Part shown: positions 1-9,007 of the stretch, one piece after another
How positions within the stretch are numbered: the stretch's first letter is position 1
Layout: every line of letters begins with the position of its first letter
From: an uncultured Caulobacterales bacterium
GTDB taxonomy: Bacteria > Pseudomonadota > Alphaproteobacteria > Caulobacterales > Caulobacteraceae
Reading direction: 5' to 3'
NCBI GenBank assembly: GCA_903874895.1
Contig: CAIQUG010000063.1
Span: 1-38,274, forward strand
DNA: 38,274 bases
Made by a program: the position numbers and the translations under genes
The notes under the pieces: generated by a model
Seen by the model: the letters and a program-made list of their open reading frames with translations, nothing else
Databases searched by the model: none
What the model was told of the DNA's origin: nothing

Positions 1-153
1 AGCCTGAACCGCACCGCCCACCCCGGTCGCGGTCTGGCTGACCGTCGATCCGACGGCCCCGGAACTGCGCGCGGCGATGTCGGCCGGCGGCGACCCGCCG
101 GACGCGCATCCGCTCAGCAGCAAAACACCAAGACCGATGATCAGTCGACGCAC
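1..153 (-). CDS. Small lipoprotein, N-terminal part only (runs off the window)
   Basis: Reading leftward from a GTG at 153, the frame stays open to base 1 and gives 51 residues. The first 16 residues form a classic lipoprotein signal: basic start (RR), hydrophobic stretch (LIIGLGVLLL) and lipobox LSGC, so the mature protein would be lipidated at Cys-16. The following Gly/Ser/Ala-rich part (GGSPPADIAARSSGAVG) looks flexible. A GAGG ribosome-binding site lies about 8 nt before the GTG. No family is recognised because most of the gene is outside the window. The lipoprotein signal is seen directly; function is unknown. Confidence 0.6.
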   Translation of the reverse strand, partial: MRRLIIGLGVLLLSGCASGGSPPADIAARSSGAVGSTVSQTATGVGGAVQA

Positions 154-293
154 TCGAACCCTCGCGCTGTATGATGGCAGCATACGCCGAGTTGTACCCG
201 TCCGGCGAGGGCCAAGGCTCCGGCAAAAGATCAAATCCTCGCCATCGCCACGCGTTTCCCGACCTCGCCGTCACGACTTTGCCGTCTGCAGGC

Positions 294-322
294 TTGCACC
301 GTGCCCGCGACACCACTAGGGT
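294..322 (+). promoter_or_regulatory. Candidate sigma-70-type promoter of the tRNA-Lys gene
   Basis: TTGCAC at 294-299 and TAGGGT at 317-322 are separated by 17 nt. Transcription would start near 329, about 20 nt before the mature tRNA 5' end at 348. This is a motif match only. Confidence 0.45.
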
Positions 323-347
323 CCGCCTGCTTCGGAAGAGGCACCCC

Positions 348-423
348 GAGCCTGTAGCTCAGTCGGTAGAGCACGTGACTTTTAATCATGGGGTCCTGGG
401 TTCGAATCCCAGCGGGCTCACCA
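348..423 (+). tRNA. tRNA-Lys (anticodon TTT)
   Basis: The sequence folds as a standard cloverleaf. The acceptor arm GAGCCTG pairs with CGGGCTC (one T-G pair). The D arm contains AGCTCAGTCGGTAGAGC. The anticodon stem CGTGA/TCATG encloses the loop CTTTTAA, whose anticodon TTT reads Lys codons AAA and AAG. The T arm is CTGGG-TTCGAAT-CCCAG. The discriminator is A at 420 and the CCA end (421-423) is encoded in the DNA. Confidence 0.97.
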
Positions 424-497
424 TTTTCCCCGTTCCAACTCCGGCACCCTTCCCCCTGGAACCTGAGCGCAGGGATCGCGCTGGCATGGCGCATGGC

Positions 498-530
498 AAA
501 AGAGCCGCCCCCAGGGGGGACGGCTCTCTT
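498..530 (-). terminator. Intrinsic terminator for the minus-strand gene at 605-916
   Basis: AGAGCCG with a run of C pairs with a run of G and CGGCTCT, giving a long GC-rich hairpin. Read on the minus strand the hairpin is followed by TTTT (AAAA at 498-501). It lies about 75 nt past the stop of the minus-strand gene. It could also stop read-through from the tRNA on the plus strand, where the T tract is poorer. Confidence 0.7.
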
Positions 531-604
531 GTGCATATTCACCGATCAGGGACCGGAACGGGCGTGTCTGCCCGCGTCACACCGCAAGTGAGGCGGCGGC
601 GCGG

Positions 605-916
605 TTAGTTGGACCCGGTGAACTTCACCGGAATCTTGATATCACCCGTCTTCGCGCCCATCGGCAGCGACTCGGCGACGCACATGGCCGCCTTGTCGAA
701 ACCGCGGCCCGGTGCCGTGTTGTCCAGGACCTTGCAGTCCGACAGTTTACCGCCACCCGCCGTGCACTGCAGAGTTACGCTTGCAGCCTCGTGAGTATTG
801 GCATGCTTTTCGAGACACTGATCGACTTTCTCCTGGAAACTGGCACTGGCCGAGGCCGCACCAATCAAAGAAGCGCATGCAAAAACACCAAAAATGACCG
901 AGATCTTGTTTTTCAT
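605..916 (-). CDS. Small exported protein with a TonB C-terminal-like domain
   Basis: The 103-residue product starts at MKNKISVIFG, the first residues of a clean Sec signal peptide ending near AASASA. An upstream in-frame Met 11 codons earlier would put charged and polar residues in front of the signal, so it was not used. The mature part has the pattern of a TonB C-terminal domain: VTLQC, a turn, KLSDCKV, a GFDKAAMCVAESLP helix, then a final IPVKFTG strand. Unlike real TonB there is no membrane anchor or proline-rich linker, so it is unlikely to transduce energy itself. Four Cys residues in the mature part could form two disulfides. The similarity is by pattern recognition; the function is unknown. 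Confidence 0.75.
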   Translation of the reverse strand: MKNKISVIFGVFACASLIGAASASASFQEKVDQCLEKHANTHEAASVTLQCTAGGGKLSDCKVLDNTAPGRGFDKAAMCVAESLPMGAKTGDIKIPVKFTGSN

Positions 917-1128
917 TGGAAGACACCACCCTAGTTGTGATGCGGTCAAAATGACGGGAATTGGTAAAATATTTGATTAGAACAACAGCACTAAGCGGAT
1001 TTTATGATTAATATATCGAGGCCAGAACCCATATTGACTCCAATCCTCCCGTTTCCGCCTCATTAAGCATTCCTCGATAGGGTCAGCGTAACAACTGGAC
1101 AACTACGTCTCAGATCACTGGGGGCACT

Positions 1129-3093
1129 ATGAAATTCGCACGGTTCACCGACATGCCGATATTGGTGAAGATGGGCGTTGCGCCGGCCTGCGCGGCGCTG
1201 ATGGTCGCCGTGGCGGCCACCGCCATGCTGTCGATCGAGGCACGGCAGTCCAGCGAACTCAAGCGGATCGTCCAGACGGACCTGCCCGTCAGCCTACGCC
1301 TGAAGACGGTGGCCGAGCGGATCACCGCGGCCCACGGTCGCCTCTACATGCTCATGACGCACCAGGCGGCGGAGATCGACACCGCCAAGGTGAGCGACCA
1401 GATGGCCGAGCTGCTGACGGAGATCGACAAGATCACGGCGGAAGTGAAGTCCATCGAGGACGCTGCCGATCCCGAACAGCGCCCTGCCCTGGCCGCCCTT
1501 CGCAAGGACCTGGGTGAAACCCGCAGCGCTCTGGATGCCGTCGGCGCCATGATCGGGGTCGACTTCAAGACGGCCGCCGGCTTTGTCGCGCCCTTTGAAG
1601 AAAACTATCAGCACATGGCATCGCGGCTGGCGTCCATCGTCGACAAGCAGACTGCGGCGTCCTCGAAGCGGGCGGACGACAGCTATGCCACCGCCCAGTC
1701 CGCCGCTGGAATCCTGGGGCTCGGCGCGGCCGTCTGCCTGCTGCTGGTGCTGGGATCGGCCTACGCTTCGGTCATGCCGTTCCGTCGCGATATCCTGAAG
1801 ATCGCCGGTGCCACGGAGCGGCTGTCCGAGGGCGACAACAACGTCGACCTCGAGGCCCTGCGCCGGGGCGACGAACTGGGCGCCATGGTGCGCGCCCTCT
1901 CCGTCTTCCGCGACAACCAGCGCGCCATTGCCGACATGCGCGAGCAGCAGGCTGCTGCCAGCCGCATGACCGAGGATGAACGCCGGGTTTCCGAGGCGGC
2001 CCGTGCCGCCGCTCAGGCCCAGCAGGCGACCGTGGTCAGCCAACTGGCCACGGGTCTCGAGCGCCTCTCGTCCGGCGATCTGACCTTCCGCATCGAAGAG
2101 CCGTTCGCCGGTGAATACGAACAGCTCCGGACCGACTTCAACAATGCCATCAGCCAGCTTCAGAACGCCCTGAAGGTCGTGATCGCCAACGCCGTCGCCA
2201 TCCAGTCCGGCACCGTGGAGATCAGCAGCGCCGCCGACGACCTGTCGCGCCGGACCGAGCAGACCGCCGCCAGCCTCGAAGAAACGGCCGCTGCCGTCGA
2301 GGAGATCAGCGCGACTGTCAACCGCACGGCCGAGGGGGCCAACCATGCCAAGACGGTGGTGACCTCCGCCCAGGTCAAGGCCGAGCGGTCCAGCGAGATT
2401 GTCAGCGACGCCGTGAAGGCCATGAGCGAGATCTCGTCGTCGGCACGTCAGATCAGCCAGATCATCGGCGTGATTGACGAGATCGCCTTCCAGACCAACC
2501 TCCTCGCCCTCAATGCCGGGGTCGAGGCGGCGCGGGCCGGAGATGCCGGTCGCGGCTTCGCCGTCGTGGCCTCCGAAGTGAGGGCCCTGGCCCAGCGCTC
2601 CGCGGATGCGGCCAAGGAGATCAAGGCGTTGATTTCCGCCTCCACCGCCCAGGTCAATGTCGGCGTCAATCTGGTCGGCCAGACCGGTGAGGCCCTGACC
2701 AGCATCGCCTCCAACGTCACCGAGATCACCCAGCTGGTGAACGAGATCGCCGCTTCGGCCCAGGAACAGGCGACCGGCCTGATCGAGGTGAACTCCACGG
2801 TCAGCCAGATGGATCAGGTCACCCAGCAGAACGCCGCCATGGTGGAGCAGACCACGGCCGCCATGCGCAGCCTGCGGGAGGAAGCCTCTGAACTGACCCG
2901 TCTGTTCGAACGGTTCAAGATCGGCTCCACCGTCGGCGCCATCCAGCCCCCTGCCCGCGCCGCGTCGGCCCCGGCACCGGCCCGGGGGCGGGCACCGGCG
3001 ACAACCCAACGGGCGACCGTGATGCGCGCGTCGTCCAGCGCCGCGCCCAAGCCGGCAGCGCCACCCCGCGAGGACAACTGGGACGAATTCTGA
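1129..3093 (+). CDS. mcp: Methyl-accepting chemotaxis protein with two HAMP domains
   Basis: This 654-residue inner-membrane chemoreceptor relays periplasmic ligand binding to CheA/CheW. TM1 lies at about residues 12-34, a helical periplasmic sensor region at about 36-190 and TM2 at about 192-216. A first HAMP is at about 217-266 and a second HAMP-like segment ([13 protein letters not shown]) at about 303-350. The signalling domain runs from about 355 to 595, with the conserved hairpin tip [14 protein letters not shown] at 451-464 followed by VEAARAG and GRGFAVVA. The C-terminus ends DNWDEF, resembling the NWETF pentapeptide that tethers CheR/CheB. The start is preceded by GGGG. No che genes are in the window, so this is an orphan receptor here. 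The ligand cannot be predicted. Confidence 0.95.
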   Translation: MKFARFTDMPILVKMGVAPACAALMVAVAATAMLSIEARQSSELKRIVQTDLPVSLRLKTVAERITAAHGRLYMLMTHQAAEIDTAKVSDQMAELLTEIDKITAEVKSIEDAADPEQRPALAALRKDLGETRSALDAVGAMIGVDFKTAAGFVAPFEENYQHMASRLASIVDKQTAASSKRADDSYATAQSAAGILGLGAAVCLLLVLGSAYASVMPFRRDILKIAGATERLSEGDNNVDLEALRRGDELGAMVRALSVFRDNQRAIADMREQQAAASRMTEDERRVSEAARAAAQAQQATVVSQLATGLERLSSGDLTFRIEEPFAGEYEQLRTDFNNAISQLQNALKVVIANAVAIQSGTVEISSAADDLSRRTEQTAASLEETAAAVEEISATVNRTAEGANHAKTVVTSAQVKAERSSEIVSDAVKAMSEISSSARQISQIIGVIDEIAFQTNLLALNAGVEAARAGDAGRGFAVVASEVRALAQRSADAAKEIKALISASTAQVNVGVNLVGQTGEALTSIASNVTEITQLVNEIAASAQEQATGLIEVNSTVSQMDQVTQQNAAMVEQTTAAMRSLREEASELTRLFERFKIGSTVGAIQPPARAASAPAPARGRAPATTQRATVMRASSSAAPKPAAPPREDNWDEF

Positions 3094-3130
3094 TCCGTCT
3101 CGAACGGACCATCGCCCTTGCAAACGGAAT

Positions 3131-3168
3131 GATCCCCCGCTCCCGCCTATGGGACCGGGGGATTTTTC
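3131..3168 (+). terminator. Intrinsic terminator between convergent genes
   Basis: ATCCCCCG pairs with CGGGGGAT and is followed by TTTTT. It ends transcription of the chemoreceptor gene. The stop codon of the opposing hexosaminidase gene (3147-3149) lies inside the hairpin. Confidence 0.85.
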
Positions 3169-5453
3169 ATGCCTCCAACCGCCAGAAGTGACGCCTGCTC
3201 CAACGCCCAGAACGGACCGGGTGTCGATCGGCGGACCTGCAGACACAGGCTGTGCCGTCCCGTAGTGGTCGCCAGGGGCATCCGGATGGGCTGGCGCAGG
3301 GAGCGGGCAGGATCCCCGAGGGACAGGGCGGCGACCACGGGTCCGTCACACCGGTCCAGATGGACCTCCATCCTGCCACCCGCACCGAGGGAGGGGTCCA
3401 GGGCAATCCCTGCGGCCTCTTCGCCCAGTTCGAAATTGTACGGCAGGGACACCAGCGACAACCGCAGGGCCGCCGCCCCGTCCATCGCCACCTCTGGCGT
3501 CTGCCAGCACGGGTTCCTGGAATCGACCCGCACCACCGGCCCCGCCTGAGACTCGAGACTGAGCGCCAGCCCACTGGTGCAGAGCGAAAGGCGCAGCGGC
3601 ATCCCGTCCGCCCCGACCGGTGACTCAATCACCTCATCAAGCTCCCCCGGCAGTTTCATGTCGTCCCGGAACGCCGCCGCGCGGACCCGGACCGGCAAGG
3701 CCGCATCGATCGGGAGCGCGAATCTCTTTGAATCCGGACGCGGCTGCGATCCGTCCAGGGTGTAGCGCAGGGTTCCCAGGTGCGCCTGGGTTGAAAGGGT
3801 GACGATTGCCCGCCCCGCAAGTCCCGGATCCGACTTCAGCCTGACCCGCAGGGCACTGTTCGACGCCCCGATGCCACGCCGGTGATAGGCCGCCAGCTGG
3901 CCCGGCAGGCGGTCAAGGAAATCTGACCAGTCCCGTCGCTCCGCCGGAGTCCAGGCGACTTCGGCGAGGGCGGCCAGCCGTGGAAAGGCCGCGGCCTCGA
4001 CCCGCGCCTCGCTGCGCAGAAGCTCGGTCCAGATATTGGCCTGAACACCCAGGACGTGGGCTGCAGCCGCCGGGTCCAGTCCGTTCGTATCCGGATCAAA
4101 ATCGTAGACCAGCTTCAGGGGGAAGACCCCGCGCCCCGGGCCATCCTCGGGAGCGTCGCCCTGGCGGTAGTCGAGATAGAGGGGCAGGACCGGGCTGAGC
4201 ACGGCGTCGTGACCGGCCCGCGCCGCAGACCGCCCGGCGGCGACACCATGCCAGGACATGACCGCTGCCGACGGCGGCAGGTCGTCATTCAGAATCTCGT
4301 CCCATCCCATGAGCCGGCGCCCGCGGGAGTCCAGGTGGGCGGCCATCTGACGGACCATCCAGGCCTGCAGGGCGGTCTCGTCCTTCAGTCCCAGAGCCCG
4401 GATCTGCGCCTGCACCTCCGGAGAGGACTTCCACGCGTCCTTCACCGCCTCGTCGCCGCCGATATGGATGAAGCGGGACGGAAACAGGTCCGTGACCTCA
4501 TCCAGAATGTCTTCGAGAACCTTGAGGGTTGCCGGTAGCGGTTTGAAGAGATTGGGATAAACACCCCAACCCGATGCGGGAACGCGGGGGGCGGCACCCG
4601 CGCTCAGGTCAGGATAGGCGGCAAGTGCTGCCGTGGCATGGCCCGGCATCTCGATTTCGGGAAGGATCGTCACGTGGCGAACCGCGGCATAGGCCACCAG
4701 GGCGCGAACCTGGGCCTGGGTATAGATTCCGCCGGATACCCGGTGCTCCCCCGCCTCCACCCGCCATCCGCCGACCTCGGCAAGTCGCGGATAGCGGCGG
4801 ATCTCCAGACGCCAGGCCTGGTCGTCCGTGAGGTGCCAGTGGAGGATGTTGAGCTTGTGCCGGGCCATCTCGTCGATGAACCGTCGGATCCACTCTGGTG
4901 ACTGGTAGTGACGGGCACTGTCGAGCATCACGCCGCGCCAGCCAAACCGGGGGGCATCGGTGATCTCCATGCCTGGCACCTGCGCCGGATCACCGGCCGC
5001 GCGGTTGGTGGGCGGCTCCAGGATCTGGGAGAGGGTCACGGCGGCATAGAAGAGACCGGCGTCTCCCTGCGCCCGGAGGGTGATGCCCTGCGGAGTTACA
5101 GACAGTCGGTAGCCCTCTGCGGGCATGGGGTCCGAGACGCGTTCCAGGCGGATGGCGCCCCCGGAGCCGATTGCCACAGGACGATGCAGCTGGGCCTGAA
5201 GGGCGGCCCGCAGATAGGTTGCCGTCGCCCGGGCCGCGGGATCCCCCTCGGACACCGACAGGACGAGGGTCGCGGGAAGGTGAAAGTCCTGCCCTGTGAG
5301 CTGGACCTGGGCCGGGCGGGGGGTGATGGCAACGCCGGGGTCAGGTCGAGGGTCGGCCTGGGCACATGCGGGTGCGGTCATCAGCCCGAAGCCGATCCCC
5401 GCGATGAGCGGCAACACAAAGGTCCGCCAGCTCCAGTTTGAACATCGATGCAT
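3147..5453 (-). CDS. Exported beta-N-acetylhexosaminidase, glycoside hydrolase family 20
   Basis: The 768-residue enzyme should remove terminal N-acetylhexosamine from chitooligosaccharides or glycans by substrate-assisted catalysis. A signal peptide covers about residues 1-32 (ending APACAQA), so it acts in the periplasm or outside. A GH20 N-terminal domain (about 40-165) precedes the TIM barrel, with HWHLTDDQ at 205-212 and the catalytic pair Asp-334/Glu-335 in HIGGDE. The C-terminal 230 residues look beta-rich and include LRYTLDGSQP, as in chitobiase C-terminal modules. The open frame extends far upstream, but the chosen Met gives the signal peptide; its ribosome-binding site is poor. It is divergent from eda. 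Confidence 0.93.
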   Translation of the reverse strand: MHRCSNWSWRTFVLPLIAGIGFGLMTAPACAQADPRPDPGVAITPRPAQVQLTGQDFHLPATLVLSVSEGDPAARATATYLRAALQAQLHRPVAIGSGGAIRLERVSDPMPAEGYRLSVTPQGITLRAQGDAGLFYAAVTLSQILEPPTNRAAGDPAQVPGMEITDAPRFGWRGVMLDSARHYQSPEWIRRFIDEMARHKLNILHWHLTDDQAWRLEIRRYPRLAEVGGWRVEAGEHRVSGGIYTQAQVRALVAYAAVRHVTILPEIEMPGHATAALAAYPDLSAGAAPRVPASGWGVYPNLFKPLPATLKVLEDILDEVTDLFPSRFIHIGGDEAVKDAWKSSPEVQAQIRALGLKDETALQAWMVRQMAAHLDSRGRRLMGWDEILNDDLPPSAAVMSWHGVAAGRSAARAGHDAVLSPVLPLYLDYRQGDAPEDGPGRGVFPLKLVYDFDPDTNGLDPAAAAHVLGVQANIWTELLRSEARVEAAAFPRLAALAEVAWTPAERRDWSDFLDRLPGQLAAYHRRGIGASNSALRVRLKSDPGLAGRAIVTLSTQAHLGTLRYTLDGSQPRPDSKRFALPIDAALPVRVRAAAFRDDMKLPGELDEVIESPVGADGMPLRLSLCTSGLALSLESQAGPVVRVDSRNPCWQTPEVAMDGAAALRLSLVSLPYNFELGEEAAGIALDPSLGAGGRMEVHLDRCDGPVVAALSLGDPARSLRQPIRMPLATTTGRHSLCLQVRRSTPGPFWALEQASLLAVGGMKNPPVP

Positions 5454-5501
5454 GGCGGCAGGAGACCATGGCGCGCCGCAGGTCACAATATCGGGAGCGA
5501 A

Positions 5502-5517
5502 ACGCAAACGATTGCCC
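5502..5517. promoter_or_regulatory. Candidate LacI/PurR-type operator
   Basis: The core GCAAACGATTGC (5504-5515) is a palindrome with one mismatched pair and the central CG typical of LacI-family sites. The first 10 bases of the 16-mer match the PurR consensus half ACGCAAACG. It sits in the divergent gap between the hexosaminidase gene and eda. No LacI-type regulator gene is in the window. Confidence 0.4.
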
Positions 5518-5600
5518 CTTGTGCGAACTTCCCGGCCCGTGCGAAGGCCGGACGGAGCGACGGGTGCCGCCCCGCCGCCTTCCGACCTGAAGGCTGATCC

Positions 5601-6227
5601 ATGCGTCCCATCCGAGACATCCTGACCCTGGCCCCCGTGATCCCCGTGATCGTCATCGACCACTTGAAGGACGCGGCCCCGATGGCCGAGGCCCTGTGCT
5701 CCGGCGGTCTGACCGTGCTCGAGGTCACCCTGCGCACGCCTGCGGGTCTGTTGGCCATTGCGGCGATGAAGGCGGCCCGGCCCGACGCAGTGGTGGGGGC
5801 CGGCACGGTCAATACCCCGGACCTGCTGGATCAGGCAGCAGACGCGGGGGCAGACTTCATCGTGGCCCCCGGGCTCACGCCGGCGCTGGCACAGCGGGCC
5901 CGGACACGGGGCCTGCCCTTCCTTCCGGGCATCGCCACAGCGGGAGACATCCTGCGGGGCTTCGAACTGGGCCTCGACACGTTCAAGTTCTTCCCGGCCG
6001 AGACCAGCGGCGGCGTCCCGGCGATCAAGGCGCTGGAGGGCCCCTTCCCCGACATCGCCTTTTGTCCGACGGGAGGCGTCACCCTTGAAAACGCGCCGCG
6101 CTATCTGGCCCTGCCCAGCATCCTCTGTGTGGGGGGGAGCTGGATCACGCCGAAGTCTGCCATCGCCGCCGGCGACTGGGCCTTTGTCCGGTCCGCTGCC
6201 GCCGAGGCCCGGCAACTGGCGCGCTAG
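5601..6227 (+). CDS. eda: 2-dehydro-3-deoxy-phosphogluconate (KDPG) aldolase
   Basis: The 208-residue cytoplasmic class I aldolase splits 2-keto-3-deoxy-6-phosphogluconate into pyruvate and glyceraldehyde 3-phosphate, the last step of the Entner-Doudoroff pathway. It may also act on 4-hydroxy-2-oxoglutarate. Visible features are Glu-41 in VLEVTLRTP, the GAGTV motif and the Schiff-base Lys-129 in FKFFPAE. The later CPTGGV and GGSW segments bind phosphate. Length fits the family. GAAGG lies 8 nt before the ATG. It ends 3 bp from the convergent hmgA stop, with no terminator visible between them. The other Entner-Doudoroff genes (zwf, pgl, edd) are not in the window. Confidence 0.93.
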   Translation: MRPIRDILTLAPVIPVIVIDHLKDAAPMAEALCSGGLTVLEVTLRTPAGLLAIAAMKAARPDAVVGAGTVNTPDLLDQAADAGADFIVAPGLTPALAQRARTRGLPFLPGIATAGDILRGFELGLDTFKFFPAETSGGVPAIKALEGPFPDIAFCPTGGVTLENAPRYLALPSILCVGGSWITPKSAIAAGDWAFVRSAAAEARQLAR

Positions 6228-6230
6228 ACC

Positions 6231-7367
6231 TCAGCCCGGGGTCTTCCAGCTGTTCACATAGTCGAGGTTTTCCACCGCCGACATGGCGTCCGGAACATCC
6301 AGCGGATCGCGGGTGTCGATCATCACGGCGTATTCATCCGTGGCGGGCTTGGACGGGCTCAGCATGTTGCGCAGGGCCTTGGGATGCGGCCCGTGGGTGA
6401 ACCCCGACGGGTGAAAGGTCAGCATGCCGGCATCGATATTGTCACGGCTGAAGAAATCCCCTGCGTGGTAGAACAGCACTTCGTCATAGTCGTCGTTGTT
6501 GTGGAAGAAGGGGATCTTGATTGCACCGGGATCGGTCTCGAAGGGGCGGGGCGCAAAGGTACAGACCACGAAACGGTCGGCCAGGAAGGTCGTGTGGGCC
6601 GACGGGGGCACGTGGTAGCGGTGGCTCATCACCGGCCGGATATGTCGCACGTTGAGGCGGACCGGGGCCAGGTCCCCGTGCCAGCCCAGCGCATCCAGGG
6701 GATTGTAGTCATAGGTGACAGCCGACAGGGCTCCACGTTTCTTGATCGTCACTCCCACCGGCCCCGCCTGCGCCTGGTGCGCCCGGAAGGCGTCATCCAT
6801 CACAGGTGTGTCGAGCAGGGCCGGATCAAAGATCGCGTGTCCGCCGAGCAGTCCCTTGTCCGGCAGGGTGAAGTGGCTGTTGGTCGCCTCGATCATCAGG
6901 ACCTGCAGAGGCGCGCTCGGCGTCAGCCGCCACATCGTGCCGCGCGGCAGGACGACATAATCCCCGGCCACGACCTCCAGCCGCCCGAAGTCGCAGAACA
7001 GCTCCGCCGCACCGGCGTGGACGAACAGCAGCTGATCCCCGTCCGCATTGCGCGCCAGCCCCTGCATCGGCCCGTCAAGGCGAAGGAACCGGATTTCCAC
7101 ATGGGCGTTCTTCAGCACCACCGGGGCCCGCCAGGGGCAACCGTCCGGGCTTGCCAGCCGGGTGAGGTCAAAGGCCCGGGGGCGGAGCGGTCCTTCGAAG
7201 CTTGACCAGCCCGTCGGCGGACGCGGGTGATAGAGGAAGGTCGCCGGGCCAAAGAAGCCCTCCTTGGACATTTCCCGCTCATAGGTGCCCGCGGGCAGGT
7301 CCGCATGGGCCTGTCGGCTATGCTGACCTTCGCTGCCCCGCACGGGCAGCCAGTTGCGGCGGGTCAT
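6231..7367 (-). CDS. hmgA: Homogentisate 1,2-dioxygenase
   Basis: This 378-residue non-haem Fe(II) enzyme opens the ring of homogentisate to maleylacetoacetate in tyrosine/phenylalanine catabolism. It belongs to the shorter bacterial cupin form. The C-terminal cupin carries HNNDDYDEVLFYHAG and GFTHGPHP; His-289, Glu-296 and His-325 are plausible iron ligands (inferred). It is last in marR-hpd-hmgA, starting 3 nt after the hpd stop, with GGAGG inside the end of hpd, so the two are probably translationally coupled. The next pathway enzymes, maleylacetoacetate isomerase and fumarylacetoacetase, are absent from this window. Confidence 0.93.
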   Translation of the reverse strand: MTRRNWLPVRGSEGQHSRQAHADLPAGTYEREMSKEGFFGPATFLYHPRPPTGWSSFEGPLRPRAFDLTRLASPDGCPWRAPVVLKNAHVEIRFLRLDGPMQGLARNADGDQLLFVHAGAAELFCDFGRLEVVAGDYVVLPRGTMWRLTPSAPLQVLMIEATNSHFTLPDKGLLGGHAIFDPALLDTPVMDDAFRAHQAQAGPVGVTIKKRGALSAVTYDYNPLDALGWHGDLAPVRLNVRHIRPVMSHRYHVPPSAHTTFLADRFVVCTFAPRPFETDPGAIKIPFFHNNDDYDEVLFYHAGDFFSRDNIDAGMLTFHPSGFTHGPHPKALRNMLSPSKPATDEYAVMIDTRDPLDVPDAMSAVENLDYVNSWKTPG

Positions 7368-7370
7368 GGC

Positions 7371-8450
7371 TCAGGCCTCCACCCGGCCGGGCAGGACGCC
7401 CCGCCGGATCTGGTCGAGTTCCAGGCTTTCGAACAGGGCCTTGAAGTTGCCCTCACCGAAGCCCTCGTTCCCCTTGCGCTGGATCAGCTCGAAGAAGATC
7501 GGCCCCACGGCATTCTCGGTGAAGATCTGCAGCAGCAGGCCCTGCCCCTCCGACGGGGCCCCGTCCACCAGGATCCGCGCGGCCCGAAGCCGCTCCACGT
7601 CCTCTCCATGGCCCGGGACCCGGGCATCGATGCCGTCGAAATAGGTATCGATCGTGTCCTGGAAGTTCAGACCGCGCCCGCGGATCGCTTCAACGCTGGC
7701 GAAGATGTCGTTCGTTCCCAGAGCGATATGCTGGATCCCCTCCCCCTTGTACGAGCGAAGAAACTCCTCGATCTGACTGTGATCGTCCTGGCTCTCGTTC
7801 AGCGGAATGCGGATCTTGCCGTCGGGGCTGGTCATGGCCTTGGAGAACAGGCCCGTCTGCTGGCCCTCGATGTCGAAATAACGGATTTCCCGGAAATTGA
7901 AGATCCGCTCGTAATAGTCGGCCCAGGTCTTCATGTTCCCGCGGAACACGTTGTGGGTCAGGTGGTCGAGATAGGTCAGGCCGCAGCCGACCTCCGCCTC
8001 CCGCTCCACCGCACCGGGAATGGGCCGGAAGTCCACGTCATAGATCTCGTTCGCCCCGTAGCGGTCGACGAGATAGATGTGCGCGCCGCCGATCCCGACG
8101 ATCGCGGGAATGTTCAGCTCCATGGGGCCTGTGCGGGACGCCACGGGCTCTGCGCCCCGCCGCACGGCCTCCGCAAAGGCGTGGGCGGCGTCGCGGACAC
8201 GAAAGGCCATGGCGTTCGCGGACGGCCCCCGGGTCGTCCGGAAGTCGGACACCTGGCCCTGAGGCTCGTTGTTGAGCAGGAAGTTGATGTCGCCCTGCTT
8301 GTAGCGGATCACGTCCTTCGACCGGTGCCGCGCGACGGCGGTGAAACCCATCCGCTCGAACAGCTGGGCCAGGGCGGCCGGATCCGGTCCGGTGAATTCC
8401 ACGAACTCGAAGCCATCAGTCCCCAGGGGGTTCTCGAACAGGTCGGCCAC
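7371..8450 (-). CDS. hpd: 4-Hydroxyphenylpyruvate dioxygenase
   Basis: The 359-residue Fe(II) dioxygenase converts 4-hydroxyphenylpyruvate to homogentisate, the step before HmgA. The C-terminal vicinal-oxygen-chelate domain supplies the facial triad His-163 (LDHLTHNV), His-241 (IQHIALGT) and Glu-321 (IFFELIQRKG), matching the known spacing in bacterial HPPD. The conserved C-terminal GFGEGNFKALFES is present. The start is a GTG with GGAGG 5 nt upstream. It lies 39 bp after the marR-type gene and directly before hmgA, so a single tyrosine-degradation transcript is likely. Confidence 0.96.
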   Translation of the reverse strand: MADLFENPLGTDGFEFVEFTGPDPAALAQLFERMGFTAVARHRSKDVIRYKQGDINFLLNNEPQGQVSDFRTTRGPSANAMAFRVRDAAHAFAEAVRRGAEPVASRTGPMELNIPAIVGIGGAHIYLVDRYGANEIYDVDFRPIPGAVEREAEVGCGLTYLDHLTHNVFRGNMKTWADYYERIFNFREIRYFDIEGQQTGLFSKAMTSPDGKIRIPLNESQDDHSQIEEFLRSYKGEGIQHIALGTNDIFASVEAIRGRGLNFQDTIDTYFDGIDARVPGHGEDVERLRAARILVDGAPSEGQGLLLQIFTENAVGPIFFELIQRKGNEGFGEGNFKALFESLELDQIRRGVLPGRVEA

Positions 8451-8489
8451 GACGTCCTCCGATGGCTGGATAGCGACGTCGTTAAAGTA

Positions 8490-8957
8490 TCATTTGAAAC
8501 TATCGGCGGCAAGGTGCGCTGCGGCTTGCTCGATCCGGCGAAGAAGGCGTTGCAGGCCCTCGACCTCGGCCTCGGACAGACCGGCGATGACCTCCTGCTC
8601 GTATTTGAGCGCCAGGGGGGTGACCTCCCCATGCAGCCGCCGGCCGGTCTCGGTGAGTTCGAGATGATGGGATCGCCCGTCTGCGGCATTGGGCGTGCGC
8701 TGGATCAGCCGTCGTGCGGTCAGGGCCTGGGCCGCGCGGCTGATGATCACCTTGTCGGTCGCTGTGCGTGCCACAACCGACTGGGGCGTGGAAGGGCCGT
8801 CCTCGGCCAGGATGCAGATCAGGCGCCACTGGGGGACGGACAGGCCGAAGCGGTCCTCATAGGCCCGGGCGATCAGCCGGGACACCTCATTGGAGGCGAC
8901 GCTCAGTCTGTAGGGCAGATAGGCGTCGAGCCGCAGCCCCTCGGACGAATCGGACAT
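8490..8957 (-). CDS. MarR-family transcriptional regulator, probably of hpd-hmgA
   Basis: The 155-residue protein has the MarR layout: N-terminal dimerisation helix, winged helix-turn-helix at about residues 35-100 (LSVPQWRLICILAE, then ATDKVIISRAAQALTARRLIQR), wing ending DGRSHHLELTETG, and a long C-terminal dimer helix. As first gene of the operon with the two homogentisate-pathway dioxygenases, it is most likely their repressor, sensing a pathway intermediate; this is inferred from position only. GGGAG lies 9 nt before the ATG. A GTCGAC inverted repeat about 50-65 bp upstream is a candidate operator. Confidence 0.88.
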   Translation of the reverse strand: MSDSSEGLRLDAYLPYRLSVASNEVSRLIARAYEDRFGLSVPQWRLICILAEDGPSTPQSVVARTATDKVIISRAAQALTARRLIQRTPNAADGRSHHLELTETGRRLHGEVTPLALKYEQEVIAGLSEAEVEGLQRLLRRIEQAAAHLAADSFK

Positions 8958-9007
8958 GACAGAGCTCCCGCAAGGTTGCCAGAGCTTAGGACAAGGTCCG
9001 CAGGCCC

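Noticed and set aside
1294-3246. A 650-codon open frame opposite the chemoreceptor gene
   Set aside because: Third-position GC in the real gene keeps the opposite strand free of stops. The translation is Gly/Leu/Asp-rich without domains. The same applies to long antisense frames at 7227-9173, 11051-12658, 13106-14701, 20686-23121 and 36088-38151.
3147-6215. The full 1022-codon open frame for the hexosaminidase
   Set aside because: The upstream third overlaps eda on the other strand and has no family features; the signal peptide begins at 5453.
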